Source: an uncultured bacterium (GTDB lineage Bacteria; Pseudomonadota; Gammaproteobacteria; Burkholderiales; Burkholderiaceae_C). Taken from it: DNA of 64,000 nt. Position numbers and translations under genes: made by a program. The stretch spans positions 22,702 to 86,701 of the forward strand of contig CAIYQZ010000079.1 in the NCBI GenBank assembly GCA_903928495.1, read 5' to 3'. The notes below the pieces were generated by a model. That model made no database searches. It saw only the letters and a program-made list of their open reading frames with translations, and was not told the origin of the DNA. Positions 28,418-37,487 of the stretch are shown here, one piece after another; position 1 is the stretch's first letter, and every line of letters starts with the position of its first letter.

Positions 28418-29210
28418 GGCAGTCCTCCGGCAGTTCGGCAGCGCTCTTGGCTCCGGTCATCACGGCCACCGTGTCGCTCATGCTGATCTTTTTCGGGTTG
28501 ACCACCGCAGCCCGCTTGCCCAACCGGGCAATGTGGATGCGGTCGGCAATCTCGAACACGTGCGGCATGTTGTGGCTGATGAGGATGACGGGCAGCCCCT
28601 TGTCGCGCACACGGCGAATCAGCTCCAGCACCATGTTGCCCTCCTTCACGCCCAGAGCGGCGGTGGGTTCGTCCATGATGACGACGTGCTGCGCGAAGGC
28701 AGCGGCGCGGGCCACGGCCACGCACTGGCGCTGGCCACCCGACAGCGTTTCCACCGCCTGGGTCATGCTGCGGATGCCGACCTTCAGGTTGTTCATGCGG
28801 GCGATGCTTTCAGCCAGCATTTTTTTCTTGTCGATCATCTGCAGCACGCTGCCCAGGAACCCTGGGCGACGGATTTCGCGACCCAGGAACAGGTTTTCGG
28901 CAATGGTCATGGCAGGTGCGACGGCCAGGTCCTGGTACACCGTTTCAATGCCGGCGCGGCGCGCATCGATGGGGCTCTTGAACCTGGCGGCTTGGCCATC
29001 CAGAAAAATCTCTCCCTCGTCTGGGATGGTGGCACCCGCCAGGCACTTGATGAGACTGGATTTGCCTGCACCGTTGTCGCCAATGACCGCCATGATTTCG
29101 CCGGCACGCAGTTCAAAGTCGGCACCGTCGAGGGCCGTCACCTGGCCGTAGCGCTTGACCAGGCCCTTGGCCTGGATCACGAAGGGTTGTGTGGCTGGAG
29201 TATTCATCAA
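28410..29210 (-). CDS. frcA: Sugar ABC transporter ATP-binding protein, FrcA-like
   Basis: Energises sugar import. The 266 residues form one ABC domain rather than the duplicated domain of RbsA or XylG, as in the fructose transporter FrcA of rhizobia. Walker A is GDNGAGKS (residues 44-51), the Q-loop is in ETVYQDLA, the signature is LSGGQRQ, and Walker B is VVIMDEPTAALG. A His switch is present in ILISHNMPHV. It overlaps the permease gene by 4 bp and the FucU gene by 8 bp. Substrate assignment to fructose rests on the neighbouring genes. Confidence 0.9.
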   Translation of the reverse strand: MMNTPATQPFVIQAKGLVKRYGQVTALDGADFELRAGEIMAVIGDNGAGKSSLIKCLAGATIPDEGEIFLDGQAARFKSPIDARRAGIETVYQDLAVAPAMTIAENLFLGREIRRPGFLGSVLQMIDKKKMLAESIARMNNLKVGIRSMTQAVETLSGGQRQCVAVARAAAFAQHVVIMDEPTAALGVKEGNMVLELIRRVRDKGLPVILISHNMPHVFEIADRIHIARLGKRAAVVNPKKISMSDTVAVMTGAKSAAELPEDCLA

Positions 29211-30166
29211 CGTGCTCCTTTGCGAGACATCTGGTCGGTCAGCACGGCCAGGATCACCAGCACACCAGTGACCAGAATCTGATACACCGACGACACGCCC
29301 ATGAGCGTGAGGCCGTTGCGGAACACGCCGACGATCAGTGCGCCGACCAGGGTGCCGAGAATGATGCCGCGCCCGCCAAACAGGCTGGTGCCACCCAGCA
29401 CCACGGCGGTGATGGCGTCCAGGTTTTCGGTCTGTCCGGCGTTGGGGTCACCCGCGCCGATGCGGGCCACGCTCAGCAGCGAGGCCAGGCCATAGAACAC
29501 GCCAGCGAGCATGTACACACCCAACAGCACCTTGTCGGTGGAAATGCCGGTGAGGCGGGTGGCTTCGGGGCTGTTGCCCACGGCATAGATGTGTCGGCCC
29601 GGCGCGGTTTCGCGCAAAAACAGCCAGGTGATGAGGTACAGCGCCAGCATCAGCACCACGCCGTACAGGATGTTGGTCTGACCAATGCGGAACGAGTTGC
29701 CCAACCACGTCATGCCCTCAGACACATCGGTGATGGTTTGCGAGCCCGAATACAGCTGGGTGATGGCAAACGCAATGTTCAGCGTGCCCAGCGTGACGAT
29801 GAACGGAGGCAATTTGGCTTTGGTGACGAGCAGACCGTTGACCATGCCAAACAGAGTGGTGGCGGTGATGCCGAGCATGATGGCCACTGGGGCAGGCAGG
29901 CCCAGGTCCGCACCCATTTTGGTCATGACGATGCTGCCCAGCGCCATGATCATGCCGCACGACAAATCGATACCGGCGGTGAGGATGATGAGGGTTTGGC
30001 CAATGGCGATGGTGCCCACCACCATGACCTGCTGCAGGATCAGCGAAAAGTTTTGCAGCGTGAGAAAGCGCTCGTTCTGCGTCGCGAAAAAAAGGCAGGC
30101 ACACACCAGGGCAATGAAGGGCCCGAGGGTGCCCATGGGGGGCAGTTTCGATGTGAGGGTGTTCAT
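29207..30166 (-). CDS. frcC: Sugar ABC transporter permease, FrcC-like
   Basis: The membrane channel of the sugar importer. The 319-residue start at 30166 gives MNTLTSKLPPMGTLGPFI followed by about eight to ten hydrophobic helices; earlier frames add an unlikely Cys/Pro-rich tail. Family features include the GQTLIILTAGIDLS stretch, TLGTLNIAFAITQLYSG, and the EAA-like loop with GNSPEATRLTGIS. It belongs to the RbsC/FrcC group. It follows the binding-protein gene after 139 bp and overlaps the ATPase gene by 4 bp. No convincing Shine-Dalgarno is visible before 30166. Confidence 0.9.
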   Translation of the reverse strand: MNTLTSKLPPMGTLGPFIALVCACLFFATQNERFLTLQNFSLILQQVMVVGTIAIGQTLIILTAGIDLSCGMIMALGSIVMTKMGADLGLPAPVAIMLGITATTLFGMVNGLLVTKAKLPPFIVTLGTLNIAFAITQLYSGSQTITDVSEGMTWLGNSFRIGQTNILYGVVLMLALYLITWLFLRETAPGRHIYAVGNSPEATRLTGISTDKVLLGVYMLAGVFYGLASLLSVARIGAGDPNAGQTENLDAITAVVLGGTSLFGGRGIILGTLVGALIVGVFRNGLTLMGVSSVYQILVTGVLVILAVLTDQMSRKGAR

Positions 30167-30305
30167 GGCGGGGGCCAATCCGTTTTTGTTGAAAAGGAGG
30201 CTGCCACACCGCCCTGACCCACAAGCTGGCCAGGGGAGTGGTGACGGCCCGCCCGTCTGACGCGGGAGGTGTCCGTCGTTGCAGGTCAAGCCACAGGCTC
30301 AGACC

Positions 30306-31304
30306 TTACTTGTTGCCCCAGCACAGGTCCATGCCGGTTTTCACGTCTTTGCTGTCCACACCGGCCACTGCCTTGTTGGCGATCAGGGTCACACCGGTGT
30401 CGGTGTAGCCGCTGACTTTTTTGCCGGTCTTGGCGTATTCCACACCCGCGGCCACGCCCATGGAGGCCATGCGCAGAGGGTATTGCTGGCTGGTGGCGGC
30501 GATCACGCCTGCGCCCACGTCTTTCACACCGGCGCAGCCGCCGTCCACCGAGACGATGACCACGTCTTTTTCCTTGCCAGCGGCCTTCAGCGCCTTGTAG
30601 GCACCGGCGGCAGCGGGTTCGTTGATGGTGTAGACCAGGTTGATGCCAGGGTTCTTCTGCAGGCAGTTTTCCATGCCGGTCTGGCCTTTGGCGGCGTCAC
30701 CGAAGCTGTCGGCCATACACACCACACCAGCTGCTTTGCCACCGAGTTCGTTGCTCTTTGCATCAGGAGCGGTCAGGCCAAAGCCCTTCAGGAAACCGTT
30801 GTGGCGCTGTGCACCCACGGGGTGGCCGGGGAACAGGTCCAGCGTGGCGATCACGGCCTTTTTGTTGCCCAGTGCGGCTTTGGCGTACTGGCCGATCAAC
30901 ACACCGGCTTTGTAGTTGTCGGTGGCAAACAGGGCGTCCACGGCAGAGGCTGGATCGGTGGGGCTGTCCAGCGCAATGACCATCACGCCCTGGCTCTGGG
31001 CCTTCTTGATGGCAGGGATGATGGCCTTGGCATCGCTGGGGGTGATCAGGATGGTTTTGGCACCGGCGGCAATCATGTTCTCCATGGCAGTGACCTGACC
31101 GGCGTTGTCGCCGTCGGTTTTGCCTGCGGCGCTCAACAGTTTGGCACCCAGCTTTTTGGCCTCAGCATCAGCGCCCTCTTTCATTTTCACGAAGAAGGGG
31201 TTGCTCTCGGTTTTGGTGATAAGGCCAATGATGGGCTCGGCTGCAAAAGCAGCAGATGTGGCCAGGGCAAGGGCGCTGAGGGTCAGGGTGCGGGCAAAAG
31301 TCAT
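30306..31304 (-). CDS. frcB: Sugar ABC transporter substrate-binding protein, FrcB-like
   Basis: A periplasmic sugar-binding protein of 332 residues. The start at 31304 follows a GGAG with 8-nt spacing and gives a signal peptide ending AAFA before AEPIIGLITKTESNPFF. The type I periplasmic fold features are present (ENMIAAGAKTILITPSD, VIALDSPTD, VYTINEPAAAGAYKAL). The N-terminal motif matches fructose-binding FrcB proteins as I remember them. It is the first gene of the transporter operon and is divergent from the PfkB kinase gene. Its antisense strand is open for over 1 kb, which I regard as chance. Confidence 0.88.
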   Translation of the reverse strand: MTFARTLTLSALALATSAAFAAEPIIGLITKTESNPFFVKMKEGADAEAKKLGAKLLSAAGKTDGDNAGQVTAMENMIAAGAKTILITPSDAKAIIPAIKKAQSQGVMVIALDSPTDPASAVDALFATDNYKAGVLIGQYAKAALGNKKAVIATLDLFPGHPVGAQRHNGFLKGFGLTAPDAKSNELGGKAAGVVCMADSFGDAAKGQTGMENCLQKNPGINLVYTINEPAAAGAYKALKAAGKEKDVVIVSVDGGCAGVKDVGAGVIAATSQQYPLRMASMGVAAGVEYAKTGKKVSGYTDTGVTLIANKAVAGVDSKDVKTGMDLCWGNK

Positions 31305-31374
31305 GAAAGTCTCCGTTGGGTGAATGTGCGGAATAAAAAAACACACGGTGGGCCTGGGGCAGCGTTGACACCCG

Positions 31375-31404
31375 GTTATCAGGGAAATCCACGCTTGTTG
31401 TTCA
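31375..31404 (-). promoter_or_regulatory. Candidate promoter for the sugar ABC operon
   Basis: Minus strand TGAACA (31404-31399), an 18-bp spacer and GATAAC (31380-31375). A start near 31368 would give a 64-nt leader to the binding-protein ATG. Its -35 overlaps the -35 of the divergent kinase promoter. Confidence 0.35.
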
Positions 31405-31423
31405 GGCACGGCGCAACTATAGT
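31395..31423 (+). promoter_or_regulatory. Promoter for the kinase-zwf operon
   Basis: TTGTTG at 31395-31400, a 17-bp spacer, and TATAGT at 31418-31423. The start is expected near 31430, 28 nt before the kinase ATG. It is placed back to back with the candidate transporter promoter. Confidence 0.6.
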
Positions 31424-31437
31424 CTCGGACAGGTTAA

Positions 31438-31454
31438 TAAATCAACTGGATTTA
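31438..31454. promoter_or_regulatory. Inverted repeat before the sugar kinase, possible operator
   Basis: A perfect palindrome TAAATC-N5-GATTTA in the first transcribed bases, ending 4 nt before the kinase start codon. Its position just after the -10 box fits a repressor site; the ROK regulator is the natural candidate, without direct proof. It could instead affect translation, as no good Shine-Dalgarno is present. Confidence 0.4.
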
Positions 31455-31457
31455 CTT

Positions 31458-32462
31458 ATGGAAAACCCGAACACAAGCGTGAAAGTAGTGGCAGCCGGTG
31501 AGGCGCTGATGGACATGATCTTTCAGCCCGATGGATCCCTGATGCCACACGACGGCGGCGCGGTTTACAACCTGGCGCGTGCATTGGGCCTGGGCGGCGT
31601 TCCCACGCAATACCTGAACCCGCTGTCGGCCGACACCTTCGGCCAGCGCCTTCGCCGTGCACTGTTGGCAGCGGGCGTGCACATACCCGAACACAACACC
31701 GTGGCCCAGCCCACATCGCTGGCCGTCGTGGGGTTGGACGCACAGGGCAAGGCCAGCTATGGCTTCTACCGCGAGGGCGTGGCAGATCGCCAAACGTCCG
31801 CCACGCAACTGATCGCCCTCTGCCAGGCCCTGCCTGCGTTGGAAGTGGTGTGCACCGGCTGCCTGGCCCTGCTGCCCGACGACACCGGCATTTACCAGCC
31901 CTGGCTGCGGGCCATGCGCGCTGCCGGCAAAACCGTGGTGGTGGACGCCAACCTGCGCCCCGCCGTGGTGCCCGACAACACGCGTTACACCGCCAGCGTG
32001 ATGGGCGCCCTGCAAGAGGCACACCTCATCAAAGCCAGCGACGACGACCTGATTTGCATGGGTTTCACTCACACCGACCCGGTGGCGGCCGCTCGCGAGT
32101 TGATGAGCCAGACCGGCGCACCCCTGATGGCCCTGACCCTCGGCGCCCAGGGCGCCGTGCTGCTGACAGCCAACGGCCGCGCCTGGCACGCCAACGAAAC
32201 CGTACCTGTGCAAGTGAAGGACACCGTGGGGGCAGGCGACTGCTTCCTGGCAGGTTTGGTCAACGCGTGGGTAGGCCAGGCGACACAGGAGAACGTGCTG
32301 CCGCATCAGCTGGCGCTGACCGATGCACACATGCAAGAGCTTCTGTGCTGGGGCGTGGCCAGCGCCTCACTCAACTGCGAACAAGCCGGTTGCCAGCCCC
32401 CCAGCCGCACCGACGTGCTGGCACGCCTGGCCGTGGCCGCACCGGCCTGCAAATTGCTTTGA
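31458..32462 (+). CDS. PfkB-family carbohydrate kinase, probable fructokinase
   Basis: Phosphorylates a sugar, most likely fructose, before it enters central metabolism. The 334-residue ribokinase-fold protein has the N-terminal GEALMDMIF segment, the substrate loop region PHDGGAVYNLARALGLGG (about residues 30-47), and the catalytic signature DTVGAGDCF (residues 255-263) with the base Asp261. The ATG at 31458 is the start; the frame stays open far upstream through the antisense of the binding-protein gene, which is disregarded. It heads the zwf-pgl-edd-eda-pgi genes. A 2-keto-3-deoxygluconate kinase is an alternative, but pgi in the operon favours fructose. Confidence 0.82.
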   Translation: MENPNTSVKVVAAGEALMDMIFQPDGSLMPHDGGAVYNLARALGLGGVPTQYLNPLSADTFGQRLRRALLAAGVHIPEHNTVAQPTSLAVVGLDAQGKASYGFYREGVADRQTSATQLIALCQALPALEVVCTGCLALLPDDTGIYQPWLRAMRAAGKTVVVDANLRPAVVPDNTRYTASVMGALQEAHLIKASDDDLICMGFTHTDPVAAARELMSQTGAPLMALTLGAQGAVLLTANGRAWHANETVPVQVKDTVGAGDCFLAGLVNAWVGQATQENVLPHQLALTDAHMQELLCWGVASASLNCEQAGCQPPSRTDVLARLAVAAPACKLL

Positions 32463-32490
32463 GCCGGGTGGCCGGTTCAAAAAGAACTTG

Positions 32491-32527
32491 CCTTGTAACT
32501 TTATTTCATTAAAAATGAAAAGCAAGG
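32491..32527 (+). promoter_or_regulatory. Inverted repeats over the zwf ribosome-binding site
   Basis: A perfect inner palindrome TTTCAT-N5-ATGAAA (32504-32520) is flanked by CCTTG (32491-32495) and CAAGG (32523-32527). The right arm contains AAGG, the zwf Shine-Dalgarno, 6 nt before the ATG. It could be an operator or an RNA hairpin that masks the ribosome-binding site. There is no T-run, so it is not a terminator. Confidence 0.45.
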
Positions 32528-32533
32528 TAACCA

Positions 32534-34024
32534 ATGAAACGCTCTGACATGACCTCTGCCGACCGCTTTAATCCCCTGCCCGATGTCCTTGACATGGTGA
32601 TATTCGGCGGCGTGGGTGACCTGTCTCTGCGCAAGTTGCTGCCCGCGCTGTACATGGCGCACTCGCACGGCAACCTGCCCGAACGCACACGCATCGTGGC
32701 CCTGGGGCGCCAGGCATGGACACACGAGGAGTTTGTGGCCTTTGTCAGCAGCCGCTGCCAGCCCTTCATTCCCGAAAAAAGCCGCGAGCCCGGCGCATGG
32801 CAGCGGTTCCTGAACCTGTTGGTGTACGTCAGCCTCGACGCCACCGACGCGGCTGCCTACGCCAAGCTGGGCACAGCCCTTCAACCGGGCAGCGACCGGG
32901 TGTATTACCTGGCCACAGCCCCCAGCCTGTTCACTGGCATTTGTGCACACCTCAGTGGCGCAGGTCTGGTGGATGCGCGCAGCCGTGTGGTGCTGGAGAA
33001 ACCACTGGGACACGATCTTGCATCGGCCCAGGACATCAACAATGAGGTGGGCCGCTACTTTGCCGAGAGCCAGATTTTCCGCATCGACCACTACCTGGGC
33101 AAAGAAACGGTGCAAAACCTCATGGTGCTGCGCTTTGGCAACAGCATTTTTGAACCCCTGTGGCGCGGTCCGCACATCAAGAGCGTGCAGATCACGGTGG
33201 CCGAGTCGGTGGGCGTGGGCAGCCGGGCCGGGTTTTACGACGGCACCGGTGCCATGCGCGACATGGTGCAGAACCACCTGTTGCAGTTGCTGTGCATCGT
33301 GGCCATGGAGCCGCCCGTGTCGCTCGACCCCGACGCTGTGCGCGACGAAAAGCTGAAGGTGCTGCGCTCCCTGCGCCCCATGAAGGAAACAGATGTCGCC
33401 CAGAACACCGTGCGCGGCCAATACACAGCGGGTGCCGTGAATGGCGAGTCCGCCGTGGGTTATCTGCAGGAAGACAACGTACCCGAAGACAGCCACACCG
33501 AAACCTTTGTGGCGCTGAAGGCTTACATCAACAACTGGCGCTGGGCCAATGTGCCCTTCTTTTTGCGCACGGGCAAACGGATGCACGAGCGCTCGTCCGA
33601 AATCGTGGTGGAGTTCGCGGCCATGCCGTTTGCGCTGTTCCCCGACGCACCGCGCCAGCAAACCAACCGCCTGTGCATCCGCCTTCAACCCGAAGAGCAT
33701 GTGCAGTTGCAGATGATGGCCAAAGAACCTGGCAGCGGCATGCGTCTGCGCCCCGTCAGCCTGAACCTGGACCTGGAATCGGCCTTCACGGGCAGACGCT
33801 CCGAGGCCTACGAACGCCTGCTGATCGACGTGATCCGGGGTCGCCTGACGCACTTCATGCGCCGCGACGAATTGGAAGCCGCATGGAAGTGGGTGGAACC
33901 CATCATGGACGGCTGGACCGCGCGCGACGAAAAACCCAAGCCCTACACCGCAGGCAGCTGGGGCCCGGCCGCATCGTCGGCCCTCATGGCCCGCGAAAAC
34001 ATGGCTTGGGTGGAAGAGTCCTGA
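32534..34024 (+). CDS. zwf: Glucose-6-phosphate dehydrogenase
   Basis: Oxidises glucose 6-phosphate to 6-phosphogluconolactone, making NAD(P)H and feeding the Entner-Doudoroff pathway. The 496-residue enzyme has the dinucleotide loop FGGVGDLS (residues 24-31), the EKPLGHD motif (155-161) and the active-site signature RIDHYLGKE (183-191). Length is usual for the family. It is preceded by an inverted repeat covering its ribosome-binding site and is followed after 2 bp by pgl. Being in one unit with edd and eda supports use in sugar breakdown more than in the oxidative pentose phosphate route. Confidence 0.97.
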   Translation: MKRSDMTSADRFNPLPDVLDMVIFGGVGDLSLRKLLPALYMAHSHGNLPERTRIVALGRQAWTHEEFVAFVSSRCQPFIPEKSREPGAWQRFLNLLVYVSLDATDAAAYAKLGTALQPGSDRVYYLATAPSLFTGICAHLSGAGLVDARSRVVLEKPLGHDLASAQDINNEVGRYFAESQIFRIDHYLGKETVQNLMVLRFGNSIFEPLWRGPHIKSVQITVAESVGVGSRAGFYDGTGAMRDMVQNHLLQLLCIVAMEPPVSLDPDAVRDEKLKVLRSLRPMKETDVAQNTVRGQYTAGAVNGESAVGYLQEDNVPEDSHTETFVALKAYINNWRWANVPFFLRTGKRMHERSSEIVVEFAAMPFALFPDAPRQQTNRLCIRLQPEEHVQLQMMAKEPGSGMRLRPVSLNLDLESAFTGRRSEAYERLLIDVIRGRLTHFMRRDELEAAWKWVEPIMDGWTARDEKPKPYTAGSWGPAASSALMARENMAWVEES

Positions 34025-34026
34025 GC

Positions 34027-34773
34027 ATGAATGCCAAACTGACCGAGCACCACCTGCCCGACGAGCGCCATTTGGCCGAGGCCCTGGCGCAAGACATCGC
34101 GCAGCGCCTGGCGACCGCTGTGTCTGAGCGGGGCAGTGCCCTGCTCGCGGTGTCGGGTGGCAAGTCACCCGTGGCGCTGTTCCAGGCACTGGCTGCGCAA
34201 CCGCTGCTGGCCACCGCCTGGCCGCACATCACCGTGCTGCTGGTGGACGAACGCTGCGTGCCCCCCACCCACGCCGACAGCAACGCACGCCTGGTACACG
34301 AACACCTGCTGCAAGGCCTAGCCGCTGCGGCGCGCTGGGTGCCGCTGGTCAACGGCGAGTTGGGCCACCTGACGGCTGCGCAGGCAAGTATGGATGTGCA
34401 GCGCCTGCGCCTGGCCGCCGAAGCACGCCTGGCCCCCCTGCCCTGGCCACTGGATGTGGCTGTGCTGGGCATGGGGCTGGACGCCCACACGGCGTCGTTC
34501 TTCCCTGGCGCCCCCGGCCTGGGTGAGGCGCTGGCCACGCAAGCCCGCTGCGCCTGGGTGTTGCCCGACCCGGTGCTGAACAAGGCCCAGCACGCACGCA
34601 TCACGCTCAGCCTCAGCACCCTGCTGGCAGCGCGCCACCTGTGCCTGCCCCTGTCAGGCTCGGCCAAACACGCGGTGTACGCCCAGGCGCGCCAGGCCGC
34701 CACCGCCGAGCTGCCCATCTCGCTGCTGCTGTGCCAGACGCACACGCCCGTGGCGGTGTGGCTGTCGCCTTGA
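34027..34773 (+). CDS. pgl: 6-Phosphogluconolactonase
   Basis: Hydrolyses 6-phosphogluconolactone to 6-phosphogluconate. The 248-residue protein belongs to the DevB/NagB-like group, with AVSGGKSP at residues 41-48, LLVDERCVPP, and the GMGLDAHTASFFPG motif that carries the catalytic His. The start at 34027 is 2 bp after the zwf stop; the same frame is open far back into zwf, but conservation begins here. The final residues lie 83 bp before edd, a gap that contains a dispersed repeat copy. Confidence 0.93.
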   Translation: MNAKLTEHHLPDERHLAEALAQDIAQRLATAVSERGSALLAVSGGKSPVALFQALAAQPLLATAWPHITVLLVDERCVPPTHADSNARLVHEHLLQGLAAAARWVPLVNGELGHLTAAQASMDVQRLRLAAEARLAPLPWPLDVAVLGMGLDAHTASFFPGAPGLGEALATQARCAWVLPDPVLNKAQHARITLSLSTLLAARHLCLPLSGSAKHAVYAQARQAATAELPISLLLCQTHTPVAVWLSP

Positions 34774-34788
34774 CGCTTCATTCATGCA

Positions 34789-34839
34789 CAAATAATGCCC
34801 ATGCCGCTTGATGGTATTGGTTTTTCAGCTACACAAATT
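34789..34839 (-). repeat. Dispersed ~50-bp repeat between pgl and edd
   Basis: On the minus strand AATTTGTGTAGCTG, then CATCAAGCGGCATGGGC and ATTATTTG, with 23 bases from TAGCT to AGCG. It fills most of the 83-bp gap between two cotranscribed genes. Confidence 0.7.
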
Positions 34840-34856
34840 CACACACCACACCACCC

Positions 34857-36698
34857 ATGAACGCCCCTTTGAACGCAGCCTTGGCTGAAGTGACCCAACG
34901 CATCGTGGCGCGCAGCGCGCCCACCCGCGCCGCTTATCTGGCCAGCATGGCAGCCCAGAGCAAGGCAGGCACCCAACGCCACGGCATGGGCTGCGCCAAC
35001 ATGGCCCACGCGTTTGCCGCCATGCCCGAGGCCGACAAACGCCAAGTGCTGCAGGTGCACGAAGTGCGCGCACCCCACCTGGGCGTGGTCACGGCCTACA
35101 ACGACATGTTGTCAGCACACCAGCCCTACGAACACTACCCCGAGGCCATCCGCGCCGCCGCCCGCGCCTGCGGTGCCACAGCCCAGGTGGCAGGTGGCGT
35201 GCCTGCCATGTGCGACGGCATCACCCAAGGTGCAGCGGGCATGGAGCTGAGTCTGTTCAGCCGCGACGTGATTGCGTTGGCCACCGCCGTGGCGCTGTCG
35301 CACAACGTGTTCGACGCAGCATTGTTTTTGGGTGTGTGCGACAAGATCGTGCCCGGCCTGTTCATGGGCGCGCTGCAGTTCGGCCACCTGCCCACCGTGT
35401 TCGTGCCCGCCGGGCCCATGACATCCGGCCTGAGCAACGACGCAAAAGCCAAGGTGCGCCAGCAATACGCCAAGGGCGAAGTCAGCCGCGAAGCGCTGCT
35501 GGAAGCCGAAAGCCAGGCCTACCACTCGGCCGGCACCTGCACCTTTTACGGCACGGCCAACAGCAACCAGATGCTGATGGAAATCATGGGCCTGCACCTG
35601 CCGGGCTCCAGCTTCATCAACCCCGGCACGCCGTTGCGCGAGGCCCTCACGTTCGAGGCCGTGCGCCGCGCCACCGCTCTGACAGGCATGGGCACATCCA
35701 CCGCCACCCGCATGCCACTCAGCGAAGTGGTGACCGAAAAAACCATCGTCAACGGCATGGTGGGCCTGCTGGCCACTGGCGGCAGCACCAACCACACCCT
35801 GCACCTGGTGGCCATGGCACGGGCCGCAGGCATCGTGATCGACTGGGACGACTTTGCCCAACTGTCCGCCGCCGTGCCCCTGCTGGCCCGCGTGTACCCG
35901 AACGGCAAAGCCGACGTGAACCACTTTCAGGCCGCAGGCGGCATGGGTTTCCTGATGCGGGAGCTGCTGGGCGTGGGCTTGCTGCACGCCGACGTGGCCA
36001 CCGTCATGGGCCAGGGCTTGGCCGCCTACACCCAAGAGCCTTGGCTCAACGATGGCCAGCTGGCTTGGCGCGATGTGCCAGCCCAGTCGGGCGACGAAAC
36101 CGTGCTGCGCCCCGCCAACCACCCCTTCAGCGCCGACGGAGGCCTGCGCCTGTTACAAGGCAACCTGGGCCGCAGCGTGGTCAAGGTGTCTGCGGTGGCA
36201 CCTGAGCACCGCGTGGTGCGTGCCCCCGCCGTGGTGGTGGCCGACCAGCAAGAAATGCTGGCCCTGTACAACGCGGGTGAGCTGAACAAAGACTTTGTGG
36301 CCGTGGTGCGCTACCAGGGCCCCCGCGCCAACGGCATGCCCGAGCTGCACAAACTCACCCCCCCACTGGCCAACCTGCAAGACCAGGGCTTCAAGGTGGC
36401 TCTGGTGACCGATGGCCGCATGTCGGGCGCATCGGGCAAAGTGCCCGCCGCCATTCACCTGAGCCCCGAGGCTCTGGGCAACGGCCCCATTGCAAAAGTG
36501 CACAACGGCGACATGGTGCTGCTCGACTGCGACGCTGGTGTGCTGATACTGGAAGTGGACGCCGACACCCTGGCCACCCGCACCGTGGTGCACCCCGACC
36601 TGTCGGCCAACACCCACGGCACCGGGCGCGAGCTGTTCGGCCTGTTCCGCTCCCACGCCAGCACAGCCGAAACCGGTGCGTCCCCACTCTGGGGCTGA
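34857..36698 (+). CDS. edd: 6-Phosphogluconate dehydratase
   Basis: Converts 6-phosphogluconate to 2-keto-3-deoxy-6-phosphogluconate, the first committed Entner-Doudoroff step. The 613-residue [4Fe-4S] dehydratase has [11 protein letters not shown] (residues 115-125) and [13 protein letters not shown] (161-173), which hold cluster-binding cysteines, the [13 protein letters not shown] loop, and the C-terminal [14 protein letters not shown] signature of the IlvD/Edd family. The length distinguishes Edd from dihydroxy-acid dehydratase. It is followed after 66 bp, containing another repeat copy, by eda. Confidence 0.97.
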   Translation: MNAPLNAALAEVTQRIVARSAPTRAAYLASMAAQSKAGTQRHGMGCANMAHAFAAMPEADKRQVLQVHEVRAPHLGVVTAYNDMLSAHQPYEHYPEAIRAAARACGATAQVAGGVPAMCDGITQGAAGMELSLFSRDVIALATAVALSHNVFDAALFLGVCDKIVPGLFMGALQFGHLPTVFVPAGPMTSGLSNDAKAKVRQQYAKGEVSREALLEAESQAYHSAGTCTFYGTANSNQMLMEIMGLHLPGSSFINPGTPLREALTFEAVRRATALTGMGTSTATRMPLSEVVTEKTIVNGMVGLLATGGSTNHTLHLVAMARAAGIVIDWDDFAQLSAAVPLLARVYPNGKADVNHFQAAGGMGFLMRELLGVGLLHADVATVMGQGLAAYTQEPWLNDGQLAWRDVPAQSGDETVLRPANHPFSADGGLRLLQGNLGRSVVKVSAVAPEHRVVRAPAVVVADQQEMLALYNAGELNKDFVAVVRYQGPRANGMPELHKLTPPLANLQDQGFKVALVTDGRMSGASGKVPAAIHLSPEALGNGPIAKVHNGDMVLLDCDAGVLILEVDADTLATRTVVHPDLSANTHGTGRELFGLFRSHASTAETGASPLWG

Positions 36699-36704
36699 TT
36701 CCTT

Positions 36705-36752
36705 AATTCATAGCTGTCAGCGCAATACAAAAAAAGCGCTGGATGCCTATTT
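36705..36752 (+). repeat. Dispersed ~50-bp repeat between edd and eda
   Basis: AATTCATAGCTGTCAGCGC, then AAGCGCTGGATGCCTATTT. The spacing from TAGCT to AGCG is 24, one more than the other copies. This copy keeps a 6-bp hairpin CAGCGC/GCGCTG (36718-36741) with a 12-nt A-rich loop. Confidence 0.75.
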
Positions 36753-36764
36753 CATTTGAAAACC

Positions 36765-37400
36765 ATGAACACTACCCTCGCCCTGCCCGCCTTCACCTCC
36801 CGCGTGGTGCCCGTCATCGCGCTGACCGATGCGGCCCAGGCTGTTCCTTTGGCCCACGCGCTGCTGGCCGGTGGCATTGACGTGATGGAAATCACCCTGC
36901 GCACGGAAGCCGGGCTGGCCGCCATAGAGGCTGTCGCCCGAGCCGTGCCCGAGATGCACCTGGGCGCCGGCACCGTCACCCGCGTGGCAGATGTCCAGCG
37001 CGTCGTCGATGCGGGCGCGCGCTTTGCCCTGTCACCCGGCTGCACCCCCGCGCTGGTGGAGGCCGTGCGCGCCGCCCAACTGCCCTTTGTGCCCGGCGTG
37101 ATGACGCCCAGCGAAGTGATGGCCGCCCGCGACCTGGGCTTTGGCCTCATGAAGCTGTTCCCTGCCGCGCAGGCAGGTGGCTTGGCCATGCTGCAAGCCC
37201 TGGGTGGCCCGCTGAGCGACGTGCGCTTTTGCCCCACTGGCGGCGTCAGCCTGCAAAACATGGCCAGCTTTCTGGCGCTGAAGAATGTGGCGATGGTCGG
37301 TGGGAGCTGGCTCACCCCGGCCGATGCACTGTCCAATGGCGACTGGGGCCGCATCACCCGCCTGGCCCAGGAAGCCACCGACGCAGCCCGAGCCGCCTGA
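36765..37400 (+). CDS. eda: KDPG aldolase (2-keto-3-deoxy-6-phosphogluconate aldolase)
   Basis: Cleaves KDPG to pyruvate and glyceraldehyde 3-phosphate. The 211-residue class I aldolase shows Glu42 and Arg46 in MEITLRT and the Schiff-base Lys130 in GLMKLFPA, matching E. coli Glu45, Arg49 and Lys133. The ATG at 36765 is taken as the start; a TTG three codons earlier is possible but falls directly after the repeat element. It is the fifth gene of the sugar operon and is followed by pgi after 87 bp. Confidence 0.96.
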   Translation: MNTTLALPAFTSRVVPVIALTDAAQAVPLAHALLAGGIDVMEITLRTEAGLAAIEAVARAVPEMHLGAGTVTRVADVQRVVDAGARFALSPGCTPALVEAVRAAQLPFVPGVMTPSEVMAARDLGFGLMKLFPAAQAGGLAMLQALGGPLSDVRFCPTGGVSLQNMASFLALKNVAMVGGSWLTPADALSNGDWGRITRLAQEATDAARAA

Positions 37401-37487
37401 GACCTTGTACCGTTCTGCCATGAACCGTTGGCATACTGCCAACTGAAACCTGACACACCCAAGAAAGCGGCACGCGCCGCTCACCCC

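Noticed and set aside
30279..31457. A long open frame on the plus strand across the sugar binding-protein gene, continuous with the PfkB kinase
   Set aside because: It is the antisense of a clear periplasmic binding protein with signal peptide. The translated extension is rich in His, Gly and Val with no family likeness, and conserved kinase sequence begins at 31458. High GC removes antisense stops.
33160..34026. Open frame upstream of pgl inside zwf
   Set aside because: This is a shadow of zwf coding sequence. Lactonase similarity starts at 34027, two bases after the zwf stop.
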